From an uncultured Acetatifactor sp. (GTDB lineage Bacteria > Bacillota > Clostridia > Lachnospirales > Lachnospiraceae): a stretch of 64,000 nucleotides of DNA. Made by a program: the position numbers and the translations under genes. The notes under the pieces are model-generated. The model saw nothing but the letters and a program-made list of their open reading frames with translations. It had not been told where the DNA came from and did no database searches. Location: contig CAKSAM010000006.1 of NCBI GenBank assembly GCA_934436245.1, positions 55,284 through 119,283 of the forward strand. Reading direction: 5' to 3'. Of the stretch, positions 17,301-25,297 are shown in pieces. Each line of letters begins with the position of its first letter. Within the stretch, counting starts at the first letter, position 1.

Positions 17301-17333
17301 TTCCCTGTCCCTTCGTGGACAGGGAATTTTTTT
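17301..17333 (+). terminator. Rho-independent terminator after the transglutaminase-like gene
   Basis: TTCCCTGTCC (17301-17310) pairs with GGACAGGGAA (17317-17326), followed by seven T residues. It closely resembles in form the terminator after array 3 (21671-21703). Confidence 0.92.
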
Positions 17334-17465
17334 GATTTTATTCACTTCCCCCTATGTGTATGACAGTGTTTACTTTTAAGACTGTGTAAGTGGCTTATGG
17401 CTACTTACTATCTAAGCAATAAGGATTTGTTATGTTTCAAAAGGTTTTGGAAAGTGATTGCTTCG
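17334..17465. other. Non-coding spacer before leader B
   Basis: About 130 A/T-rich bases with no plausible gene, only short direct and inverted repeats such as AAGTGGCTTATGGCTACTTA. Nothing further is seen here. Confidence 0.4.
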
Positions 17466-17524
17466 GTGCTTGATTTTCTGAAAAAGTAAGGGTAGAATAT
17501 TATTGGATGTTGATAAATTCAGTT
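17466..17524 (+). repeat. Partial CRISPR leader B
   Basis: 59 bases that match the repeat-proximal ends of leaders A and C (GTGCTTGATTTT, GGTAGAATATTATTGG, GATAAATTCAGTT). The upstream 165 bases of the leader are missing. It is followed directly by a broken repeat. Confidence 0.85.
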
Positions 17525-17548
17525 GTTTTACATTACCTAAGAGGAATT
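17525..17548 (+). CRISPR. Solitary truncated CRISPR repeat
   Basis: The first 24 bases of the 29-base repeat are intact (GTTTTACATT to GAGGAATT). The last five (GACAC) are replaced by TAATA, so the crRNA handle is lost. No spacer and no second repeat follow. A downstream A/T block at about 17581-17600 (GAAAATTTCCAATAAAAAT) matches one at about 21711-21730 beyond array 3, so this is the remnant of a complete locus with leader, repeat and trailer. Confidence 0.85.
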
Positions 17549-17767
17549 TAATAGTGTGAGACTGTCTTTCATTTTATTCTCTGAAAATTTCCAATAAAAA
17601 TCGAATCAGGGCATTTCATGGCCTGTCTGGGTCTGCCCGGGCATAAGTAAAAATACTTGCCATTGTTCGTCCTGTTGAATATACTGTACATGATGGTGTA
17701 AATGTATCGGACATTCCGACTGATACAGACAAGCCGGAAGATAAAAGACGGAAGGATGAAAGTGAAA
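17549..17767. other. Non-coding region upstream of the restriction-modification operon
   Basis: After the trailer-like block no gene is apparent. A GC-rich part (CATGGCCTGTCTGGGTCTGCCCGGGC) contains short inverted repeats. The promoter of the methyltransferase operon must lie here, but no clear -35/-10 pair stands out. Confidence 0.35.
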
Positions 17768-18823
17768 ATGGGAAAGTATAATGTCATAGATTTATTTTGC
17801 GGATGTGGCGGGCTTTCTTATGGGTTTGAGGCAGCAGGTTTTAATGTCCTTCTTGGCATTGACAATGATTCAAAAGCTCTGGAAACCTTTGAATTAAATC
17901 ATAAAGGCGCAAAATCTATTTGCGGAGATATCACTCAGGTACATTATGAATCGGATCTGAAACCGCTGATCGGTGATAAAACGATAGATGTAATTATAGG
18001 AGGACCGCCTTGCCAGGGAATGTCATTGTCCGGACCAAGAAAGTTTGATGATCCAAGGAATAAACTATATCTTTCGTATATCAGACTGGTGGACGAGATT
18101 CGGCCGAAAATGTTTGTAATTGAGAATGTGCCCGGCCTGGTTGGACTTTTCGGCGGACAGATCAAGGACAGCATTATCGAAAAATTCACAAAAATGGGCT
18201 ATGACATTCAGTATAAGATATTATGTGCATCGGAACATGGTGTCCCTCAGAGCAGAAGGAGAGTCGTATTTGTCGGAAGCAGAATAGGCGCTTTTGAGTA
18301 TCCGGAGGCTAAAAAGGAACAGATTACCTGCAAAATGGCATTGTCTGACCTGCCCCCACTTGTGGATGAACTGGGGGATGAGGTGATGCAATATGAAACC
18401 GGGGCATCCAACCCATATCAGAAGCTTATGAGAGCAAGATCCAAAGAAGTGCGGAATCATGTGGCTGCAAAACATTCAGATCATGTGAAAGAGATTATTT
18501 CCCTTGTACCGGATGGGGGAAATTATAAGGATCTGCCGGATGAATATGCACACACCCGTAATTTTCATGTGGCATGGACGAGATTTGCCAGCGATAAACC
18601 GGCACCGACAATAGACACAGGGCACAGACACCATTTCCATTACCAATATAACCGGGTCCCTACCGTGAGGGAATGTGCAAGATTACAGTCATTTCCGGAT
18701 GATTTTATTTTTCTTGGAAACAAGACCCAACAGTTCAGACAGGTGGGAAATGCAGTCCCTCCGATCATGGCACAGGAAATAGCCGCGAAGGTGATGGAAA
18801 CATTGGAGAACAGCAATGAGTGA
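17768..18823 (+). CDS. DNA (cytosine-5)-methyltransferase 1
   Basis: A C5 methyltransferase of about 351 residues. Motif I is DLFCGCGGLSYGFEAAGF. Motif IV is GGPPCQGMSLSG with the catalytic Cys, motif VI ENVPGL, motif VIII QSRRRVVFVG. Motifs IX and X are RECARLQSFPDDF and QVGNAVPPIMA. It transfers a methyl group from SAM to cytosine C5 within the recognition site of the adjacent nuclease. ATG 17768 has GAAGGA 11 bases upstream; GTG 17762 and ATG 17756 are possible alternatives. It overlaps the nuclease gene by eight bases, so the three genes are co-transcribed. Confidence 0.93.
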   Translation: MGKYNVIDLFCGCGGLSYGFEAAGFNVLLGIDNDSKALETFELNHKGAKSICGDITQVHYESDLKPLIGDKTIDVIIGGPPCQGMSLSGPRKFDDPRNKLYLSYIRLVDEIRPKMFVIENVPGLVGLFGGQIKDSIIEKFTKMGYDIQYKILCASEHGVPQSRRRVVFVGSRIGAFEYPEAKKEQITCKMALSDLPPLVDELGDEVMQYETGASNPYQKLMRARSKEVRNHVAAKHSDHVKEIISLVPDGGNYKDLPDEYAHTRNFHVAWTRFASDKPAPTIDTGHRHHFHYQYNRVPTVRECARLQSFPDDFIFLGNKTQQFRQVGNAVPPIMAQEIAAKVMETLENSNE

Positions 18824-20279
18824 ATACAGAATTCCGGAGCAATATTATTTTAGAATTCATCATGTGAGACCAAGATTCAAAGGGGATATCGAAAATGTTC
18901 TGATTTATGTGGCGGAAGAACTGGTCCGGGTAGGAGAAAAACCTGTTGATGAATTTGTACAGGCAGTCAATGAGGCTCTGTACCGGTATCCGGGAAATGC
19001 CCATAGAGAACTTAAGACAATCAATAACTGGAGAACGGAAATCTCTGCGTTGTTTGGTTTTATAGAACATACGGAGACAACGGATAAGCCGGGGAGACGG
19101 GCAATAGAACTTGCAAAGAATCAGGATCTGGTAGAAAGTTTTAAAATCTTTTTATATAATTTCCAGTATCCCGGAGCACACATCAAACCGCAGAATGTCC
19201 TGGAACAGATCGAGGCCGGGATCCGGTTTAAACCGGCACAGTACATTCTTCAATTACTACGGTATGCGAATAAAGATGGCGGTAATTCCGTAGGCATTAC
19301 GAAATTTGAAGCATGCCACTGCATTTTTAATGATCTGCGTGTGACAAGGGATAATGAAGGGGTGGAAGCCACATGGGAAAGGATAAGCTCCAATCGCAGG
19401 AATCACATGGAATATGATCAGACTGGTGATGTAATAAGATATGCCGGAGATATTATCGATTATATGGAAATTGCTAACCTGCTGAAGACATATGACAGCA
19501 GGACATATTATCTTAATACGCTTGAGGAAGAAACGATTATCAGGTTCTGTGAATCAACAGAATGGTTTTCGGAATATGATTCCATGATAAAAAAGCGTTC
19601 CGGAAACATGGAAGATGTTAAAAAATGTACGGCAGACTGGTTCACATATGTGAACCGGGATATACAGGATACTGATTTTTCAACAGATATCCTTGCCTAT
19701 ATCGCTGGTGATGAGAAAGAACTGGAAGAACTCAAGAAAAACTCCCGTGTGGATGGATGCCCGGATTTTGGCGGATTCCTCGATAGAGAGGAGGCACTGG
19801 AATCCAGGGTAAGAGAGTATAGCAGTAGTTATACGACGAAAGATATCGGAGATATCGGAGAAGGCCTGGTGCATGGGCATGAATGCATGAGAGTAAAACT
19901 GGGCGGAAGAGAGGATCTGATACATCTGATCAAGAAAATTCCTACGCAATTTGCAGTCGGATATGATATTAGTTCTGTAGAGCTTGATGAAAGAAAGAGA
20001 TATATTGAAGTAAAAACAACCATCAGTTCCAAGCCCCTTCATTTTAATAAAATTCATTTAACCAGGAACGAGTGGAATACAGCAAGCAGTACACAGGATA
20101 GATATTATGTCTATCGGCTTTTACTTAGCAAGACAGAGAAAAAACTGTTTTTGCTGCAGGATCCGGTCGGCTTATATAAGGCTGATAAAATAGATATGGT
20201 ACCGGGAGATGGGGCTGATATTACGTTTGATCCGTCGAAAGTTGGAGAATTTGAGGAGCTGCTGACATGGAGAAATTAA
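18816..20279 (+). CDS. DUF3883-type restriction endonuclease
   Basis: A protein of 487 residues between two cytosine methyltransferases, which identifies it as the probable restriction enzyme. The N-terminal and middle regions (1-345) are unassigned and presumably bind DNA. The C-terminal DUF3883 domain (about 345-487) carries IGDIGEGLVHG, Asp384 in VGYDISSVE and E398-V-K400 in RYIEVKTTIS, a PD-(D/E)XK arrangement. The fold is the same as in the solitary protein at 13835, but sequence similarity appears confined to this domain. RBS GGAG eight bases before the ATG. It overlaps the next gene by 13 bases. Confidence 0.82.
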   Translation: MSEYRIPEQYYFRIHHVRPRFKGDIENVLIYVAEELVRVGEKPVDEFVQAVNEALYRYPGNAHRELKTINNWRTEISALFGFIEHTETTDKPGRRAIELAKNQDLVESFKIFLYNFQYPGAHIKPQNVLEQIEAGIRFKPAQYILQLLRYANKDGGNSVGITKFEACHCIFNDLRVTRDNEGVEATWERISSNRRNHMEYDQTGDVIRYAGDIIDYMEIANLLKTYDSRTYYLNTLEEETIIRFCESTEWFSEYDSMIKKRSGNMEDVKKCTADWFTYVNRDIQDTDFSTDILAYIAGDEKELEELKKNSRVDGCPDFGGFLDREEALESRVREYSSSYTTKDIGDIGEGLVHGHECMRVKLGGREDLIHLIKKIPTQFAVGYDISSVELDERKRYIEVKTTISSKPLHFNKIHLTRNEWNTASSTQDRYYVYRLLLSKTEKKLFLLQDPVGLYKADKIDMVPGDGADITFDPSKVGEFEELLTWRN

Positions 20280-21277
20280 AAGTTGCATCGTTGTTTTGCG
20301 GCTGTGGCGGAACTGATGTAGGTATTTTGGGGGATTTTGACTATCTTGGAAAGCATTATTCCTCCAACAATACAGAGATAGTTTATGCGAACGATATAGA
20401 GAAGAGTGCATGTGATATTTTCGAAAAAAACTTTGGAATCATGCCGGATAACAGAGATATTAGAAAAGTATCTTCGGAGGAGTTACCGGAATTCGATATT
20501 TTGACAGGAGGATTTCCCTGCCAGTCGTTTTCTATTGTTGCACAGAATCCTAAGCGCCTCGGCATTAAAGACGAAAAAGGAATGCTGTTCTTTGAAATGT
20601 GCAGGATACTCAGGGACAGACAGCCAAAGTGTTTCATTGCAGAGAATGTAAAGGGGATTATGACTGCCAATAAGCATGAGGCATTTCCTCTTATTATCAA
20701 AGAATTTGAGGAAAGTGGGTATGATGTAAAATACACTGTACTCAATTCGGCAACATTCGGCGTCCCACAGAAAAGAGAGAGAGTAATTATTGTGGGATTC
20801 AGAAAGGATCTGCATATAAATTTTGAATTTCCACAATGCGTTATTTCTGAAGAGAATGATTTTGTTGCACTTAAGAACTGCATTGATGAAGACGTAGATG
20901 AAAAGTATTATTTCAGCGAAAAGGCAGTTGCCGGAATGATGAAAAACAGGGCATCTATGAATAAGGGTCGAGCACAGGATATTACCAGACCCTGCAATAC
21001 AGTAGGGGCACATTTGGCAAAAGTCTCTCTGAACAGCACAGATCCTGTTTTATATACTGCAGGAAGATACCGGAGATTTACCCCGAGAGAGGTGGCTCGT
21101 ATTCAGTCATTCCCGGAAAACTTTGCATTGTCCGGAAGTGAATCTGCACAGTATAAAGCGTTGGGAAATGCCATTCCACCGGTTATGTTCTGGTATGTTG
21201 CAAATAAGATAACGGAGTGCCTGGAAACGAATGACCTTTCCGGGGAAAACAGACAAAAAGAATCAAAGATACGTTAA
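20267..21277 (+). CDS. DNA (cytosine-5)-methyltransferase 2
   Basis: A second C5 methyltransferase, 336 residues. Motif I is SLFCGCGGTDVGIL. Motif IV is GGFPCQSFSIVAQ with the catalytic Cys, motif VI ENVKGI, motif VIII QKRERVIIVGF. Motifs IX and X are REVARIQSFPENF and ALGNAIPPVMF. It differs clearly from the first enzyme outside the motifs, so it is not a recent duplicate. Two methyltransferases with one nuclease usually mean an asymmetric recognition site in which each enzyme protects one strand. The gene ends just before leader C; no terminator is visible between them. Confidence 0.93.
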   Translation: MEKLKVASLFCGCGGTDVGILGDFDYLGKHYSSNNTEIVYANDIEKSACDIFEKNFGIMPDNRDIRKVSSEELPEFDILTGGFPCQSFSIVAQNPKRLGIKDEKGMLFFEMCRILRDRQPKCFIAENVKGIMTANKHEAFPLIIKEFEESGYDVKYTVLNSATFGVPQKRERVIIVGFRKDLHINFEFPQCVISEENDFVALKNCIDEDVDEKYYFSEKAVAGMMKNRASMNKGRAQDITRPCNTVGAHLAKVSLNSTDPVLYTAGRYRRFTPREVARIQSFPENFALSGSESAQYKALGNAIPPVMFWYVANKITECLETNDLSGENRQKESKIR

Positions 21278-21281
21278 ACAA

Positions 21282-21507
21282 CGTACTTTTTAAATGTAAT
21301 AATCATTGTGAAAAACGCATTTTTAATACATATTTGCCGGAAAAGTCCGTCGATGTCGGCAGGAGGTACGTGAAAACCTAAAAGGCTGAATCTTACGGGA
21401 AAAGTAGAAAAAGCGGTTGTGGAGGTCGACGGATTTTTTCTAGGCACAGGGCTTGATTTTATGAAACAGTAAGGGTAGAATATCATTAAATGTTAATAAA
21501 TTCAGTT
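21282..21507 (+). promoter_or_regulatory. CRISPR leader C
   Basis: 226 bases homologous along their whole length to leader A, ending TTAATAAATTCAGTT next to the first repeat. The inverted pair is conserved as AGTCCGTCGA (21344-21353) with GGTCGACGGA (21424-21433). It begins five bases after the stop codon of the second methyltransferase, so read-through from that operon may also transcribe the array. Confidence 0.8.
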
Positions 21508-21660
21508 GTTTTACATTACCTAAGAGGAATTGACACGCATACTCGTAGATGTTTTTGTATCCCTCAAGCGTTTTACATTACCTAAGAGGAATTGACACAT
21601 TCACCTGGAATATTATTTATTTAGGAAATTGCAACAACTTACATTACCTAAGAGGAATTG
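21508..21660 (+). CRISPR. CRISPR array 2 (two full repeats, one degenerate; two spacers)
   Basis: Full repeats at 21508-21536 and 21570-21598 are identical to those of array 1. A third, damaged at both ends, occupies 21636-21660 (it starts AACTTACATTACC and stops at GAATTG). Spacers are 33 and 37 bases. The array lies immediately upstream of the type III cas operon and is closed by a terminator, so it is probably the array native to that operon. Confidence 0.93.
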
Positions 21661-21670
21661 TGTTGCCACT

Positions 21671-21703
21671 TTCCCACACCAACGTCGGTGTGGGAATTTT
21701 TTC
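21671..21703 (+). terminator. Rho-independent terminator after CRISPR array 2
   Basis: TTCCCACACC (21671-21680) and GGTGTGGGAA (21687-21696) form a 10-bp stem with a 6-base loop, followed by six T residues. It ends the pre-crRNA. Confidence 0.92.
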
Positions 21704-21832
21704 GATTATTTAAAAATCCCCAATAAAAATTGTTATTATAATTGAATATAAAACGAAAAAATGTTACCATGTTTTTAGTATAATTTGACCAATGACAGGG
21801 TTGTACAAATGCAATGATGAGGACGCAGGGGA
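21704..21832 (+). promoter_or_regulatory. Promoter region of the type III CRISPR operon
   Basis: About 130 very A/T-rich bases between the array terminator and the first cas-associated gene. Two TATAAT hexamers are present (21737-21742 and 21779-21784). Neither has a good -35 at the standard distance, so only the region is marked. Confidence 0.45.
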
Positions 21833-22189
21833 ATGTTTATTAATTTCACAAATCACAGCAGTTCAAGATGGTCTGAGGCTCAATTGGAGAAGGCAGGAGA
21901 ATATGGCGGCATCGTAGACATTCCGTTTCCCAAAGTCGAGCCGGATTGCTCCAGAGAAATAATTCAGAAGATGGCAGATAAATATGTGAAGCAGATTGTG
22001 GACAGGAAACCGGACTGTGTCCTGTGTCAGGGTGAGTTCTGTCTGTGCGTGGCAGTCATTGAGAGACTTAAAGAAAAGGGGATCAAAGTGGTCGCTGCAT
22101 GCAGCAGGCGGGAAGCAGAGGAGACTTTTACAGAGCAGGAGACCAGGAAGATTTCCAGATTTGTTTTTGTACAGTTCAGAGAATACTGA
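21833..22189 (+). CDS. Small CRISPR accessory protein, putative CARF/Rossmann-like ring nuclease
   Basis: A compact protein of 118 residues. It starts MFINFTNHSSSRWSEAQLEK, with further strands VVDIPFPKV-like and PDCVLCQGEFCLCVAVIERLKEKG then IKVVAACSR, an alternating beta-alpha pattern ending in RFVFVQFREY. I recall this family only as a small protein next to type III CRISPR genes. The fold and position, just before the CARF-HEPN gene, suggest it binds or degrades cyclic oligoadenylate, as Csx15, Csx16, Csx20 and Crn-type proteins do or are proposed to do. The function is inference; no catalytic residue can be named. Confidence 0.55.
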   Translation: MFINFTNHSSSRWSEAQLEKAGEYGGIVDIPFPKVEPDCSREIIQKMADKYVKQIVDRKPDCVLCQGEFCLCVAVIERLKEKGIKVVAACSRREAEETFTEQETRKISRFVFVQFREY

Positions 22190-22207
22190 CAGAAAAGAGG
22201 GAAAACA

Positions 22208-23770
22208 ATGAATATACTTTTATTATCCATGAGCAGTTTCCCCAAGGGGGATATGGTAGACGGAAAGAACGGAACCAGGGTCAGACAACTGCAAGAGAGC
22301 AGATTTACTTATGACAACAGTAAAGGGGAAAAAATCGAAGGGGAATATTACAGCCAGCTGGAGCCCATAACAAGAATGCTGATCGAAGAGGGCAGACAAC
22401 CGGATGAAGTCATCATGCTGTGTACTGAGGAAGCTATTGCGAAAAAGAATATTAAGTGGGGAGATGAGGAGGATGCAATTTCCCCCTGTGAATTCTATGA
22501 GAGCAGAATCAATGAGTATAGAAGCAAGGATATTATATATACGAAAATACCACAAAGCCTTAACGAGTTGAAAGACTTGGAAAAAGCCGGTGAAGGCACC
22601 GATACCATAGATCCGAATCTTCCGGAAAGCAAGAGAGAAGCGGTGGCAGAGGTTGCTGCCTATCTGTTGCAGAAAAAGAAGGAAAACAAGGAGCTGCATG
22701 TGTGGATCGATACGCAGGGTGGTATGAGAGATATCTCCCTTCTGATGAATGCGGTAGTTTCCCTGTTGAAGACCAGCGCCATCACCATAGAGGACATCTA
22801 TTCCATCAATTTTACAGACGGAATCGGGAAAATAATGAAGCAGAATGACACCTACCGCATCTTTGAATTCGTTTCCGGCATGAATGAATTTATCGAGTAT
22901 GGCAGAGCAGATCAACTGGTAACGTATTATCAGAATATAGAGCAGAAAGAGCCGCCTGAAATCATTCATGCGATGCAAAAGCTGTCCAATGCCATCATGG
23001 TATGTGACACAGAGAAATTTGATGCCCAGCTGGAGACCTTGCGAAGGGAAATTAAGCAATATGAGGGTAGCGGAAATGATGTCCTGTTTTCCGTGTTTAT
23101 GGAACAGATACAGATGGATTATAAAAATCTGTTAAACGATACATGCACGGCACTGGATGTGATTGAATGGCTGAGTGCAAAGAAAATGTATCAGCAGACA
23201 CTTACCTATCTGGAATCCAAAATCCCGGAGGAGTGGGAAAAACTGGGAATCCTGAATTTCTCGGAGACTGAGGAGACAGTGGGGATAGAAACAGACCGTA
23301 AAAGTGAATTTCGGACGGTGGAATTAAATGTACTGACAGGGTGCACCTTCAGAGTGCGTAACATGAATGCACAAATGAATGCCATAAAGAATGGAGAGAT
23401 TCCAGGCAGGACGGTATGTGATCTGGTAGAAGAAACGAAGCCTTATAGGAAAAACTGGGTCCGGGTACGCAAAGGCTTTTTTGAAGAGGTGAGCAGGGAC
23501 AGAACATGTCAGAGACTAAAACTGTCTGTGAACTATAAAAATAAAGAGCGCAAAAATATAGAATACAAAAATATAGAAGTATCTACCGGCATTGAGGAGA
23601 AGAATGCCGACAAGCTATATCTGCAGCTGTTTATGTACAAGCTTTTGAAGGAAGAAAGAAATGTGTGGTGTCATATGCTGGCAGATAAGCACATGGATCT
23701 GGAAGACTTAAATGGTCTGCTAAAGAGGTTTATAGACAATGGAAGAGAACTGTATGAGTCGGTAAAATGA
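22208..23770 (+). CDS. CARF-HEPN ribonuclease (Csm6/Csx1-like, TM1812 type)
   Basis: A protein of 520 residues. The N-terminal CARF domain (about 1-215) starts MNILLLSMSSFPKG and includes the ligand-binding segment WIDTQGGMRDISLLMNAV. A long helical middle follows. The C-terminal HEPN domain has the RNase motif R-x4-H at about Arg484-His489 (ERNVWCHML). When Cas10 makes cyclic oligoadenylate on target recognition, proteins of this family are activated to cut RNA non-specifically. RBS GAGGGA seven bases before the ATG. It lies 21 bases upstream of cas10. Confidence 0.85.
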   Translation: MNILLLSMSSFPKGDMVDGKNGTRVRQLQESRFTYDNSKGEKIEGEYYSQLEPITRMLIEEGRQPDEVIMLCTEEAIAKKNIKWGDEEDAISPCEFYESRINEYRSKDIIYTKIPQSLNELKDLEKAGEGTDTIDPNLPESKREAVAEVAAYLLQKKKENKELHVWIDTQGGMRDISLLMNAVVSLLKTSAITIEDIYSINFTDGIGKIMKQNDTYRIFEFVSGMNEFIEYGRADQLVTYYQNIEQKEPPEIIHAMQKLSNAIMVCDTEKFDAQLETLRREIKQYEGSGNDVLFSVFMEQIQMDYKNLLNDTCTALDVIEWLSAKKMYQQTLTYLESKIPEEWEKLGILNFSETEETVGIETDRKSEFRTVELNVLTGCTFRVRNMNAQMNAIKNGEIPGRTVCDLVEETKPYRKNWVRVRKGFFEEVSRDRTCQRLKLSVNYKNKERKNIEYKNIEVSTGIEEKNADKLYLQLFMYKLLKEERNVWCHMLADKHMDLEDLNGLLKRFIDNGRELYESVK

Positions 23771-23791
23771 TAGAAGGAGCCGGGGAAACAA

Positions 23792-25297
23792 ATGAGAACA
23801 GAGCTTTTGGAAAAAGAAGTGCTGGCCATGTATGATGTCCGGGGGATACAGGCATATATTTTTAAAAGCAATAAAGCCAAAGAAATCATTGGAGCATCGG
23901 TGATCGTGGCAAACATCATAACGGATGGTCTGCAGAAATACATAGAGCAAATGCCCACAGAGGAACAGAAATACTATCTGACAGACTGGAGAAATGACAG
24001 TCCTACTGCGTTTATGGACAATGCTGACATTATGATGCAGATATTATTTGTGGGTGGCGGTAATGCCTATGCTGTATTCAGGACCGGAGAAATCTGCAGC
24101 CGGGTAAACCGCTTTCTGGCAAAGTATCTGATGGATGCGACTTATTCCCTGAATCTTGCAGTGGCTGTAGTGGAAAAAACGGATTCCTATGCGGCAGATT
24201 ATGAAGCTATCAATACAGAGATGAGAAATATCAAGGCATATATGCCATCGACGCAGCCTGTAGGTGCCCTGCCTTTTATGGAAGCGGATTCTATTACAGG
24301 ATATCCGGTAAGCTATCGACAGGGGGATACCGCCCTGTGCACCGAGGCCAGGCTGAAAAGAGATGCGTTCCCCCAAAATGAAGATGAAAAAATCTTTGAC
24401 AAAATGGTTACCCGGAAGGGATCGGATTCCCTTCTGGCGGTATGTCATATCGATGGGAACAGTCTGGGCAGGAGAATCATTGCTGTGATGAGTGGAGTTA
24501 CGGAATATCCGGATGCTGTTCGTAAAATGAGAGCATTGTCCCTGTCCATATCTTCTGCCTACGAAACCGCATTTCGTGAGATGACATCCTATATGGATCA
24601 GATATCAGATAAAATCAACAACTCCTCAAAAAAACTTTACAGGAAAATCATTGTAGCCGGGGATGATATTACCTTTGTCTGCAATGCGGGACTTGCAGTG
24701 CCTGCGGTGAAGAAATTCATTGACCGCCTGGGTGGGGAAAGTACGGAACACTACAGTGCCTGCGGCGGTATTGCGTTTTTTAACAGCCATTTTCCTTTTT
24801 CGGATGCCTATCAGGTGGCAGAGGCCTGTTGCGAAAGCGCCAAGGAGAGGGCAAAGAAAAACAAGGATAGCGAAGGCAGGGCAGGAAACTATATGGATTT
24901 CCAGTTTTGCACCAATATCAGTGCAGCCCATCTGGATACTTACCGGGACAAAAACTACAGGTCTTACAGCGGTAAGTATATTGCCAGACCCTACTATATA
25001 GAGAAAGATGATGACAGTGAGGGAATCAGGAAAAACGGTAGAAAATATGACTTTGCAAACTTCGCAACTGCGATAGAATATCTCAAAAATATGCCCAGAA
25101 GTAAGGCAAAACAGCTTAGAGGTGCCATAACCTCCGGAGAAAATGAAATCCATCAGATGTGCTCGTTCCTGAAATCCAGGGGCTATGACCTGGAAGCAGC
25201 CGGAATCGACTGGGCGGTTTACTATGATGCATTGGAACTGCTGGATCTTCATGTGCCGGGGATCTATGAAGAGGGGAAGGATGGTCATAGGGTATGA
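23792..25297 (+). CDS. cas10: Cas10 large subunit, HD domain absent, AGDD palm motif
   Basis: A protein of 501 residues with two palm (GGDEF-like) domains. The first palm appears at residues 5-130 (YDVRGIQAYIF, then LFVGGGNAYAVF). A zinc-finger-like part was not obvious. The second palm includes VCHIDGNSLGRR and the cyclase motif A289-G290-D291-D292 in IVAGDDITFVC. The usual N-terminal HD nuclease is missing, so target DNA cleavage by this subunit is not expected. The two aspartates are intact, so cyclic oligoadenylate synthesis is plausible and agrees with the CARF effector upstream. It is short compared with typical Cas10 (700-1000). It overlaps the next gene by four bases. Confidence 0.88.
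   Translation: MRTELLEKEVLAMYDVRGIQAYIFKSNKAKEIIGASVIVANIITDGLQKYIEQMPTEEQKYYLTDWRNDSPTAFMDNADIMMQILFVGGGNAYAVFRTGEICSRVNRFLAKYLMDATYSLNLAVAVVEKTDSYAADYEAINTEMRNIKAYMPSTQPVGALPFMEADSITGYPVSYRQGDTALCTEARLKRDAFPQNEDEKIFDKMVTRKGSDSLLAVCHIDGNSLGRRIIAVMSGVTEYPDAVRKMRALSLSISSAYETAFREMTSYMDQISDKINNSSKKLYRKIIVAGDDITFVCNAGLAVPAVKKFIDRLGGESTEHYSACGGIAFFNSHFPFSDAYQVAEACCESAKERAKKNKDSEGRAGNYMDFQFCTNISAAHLDTYRDKNYRSYSGKYIARPYYIEKDDDSEGIRKNGRKYDFANFATAIEYLKNMPRSKAKQLRGAITSGENEIHQMCSFLKSRGYDLEAAGIDWAVYYDALELLDLHVPGIYEEGKDGHRV

Noticed and set aside
15612..17465. Insertion sequence or integron carrying the transglutaminase-like gene
   Set aside because: No transposase, integrase, target duplication or clear terminal repeats were found; only composition and hairpins suggest mobility.
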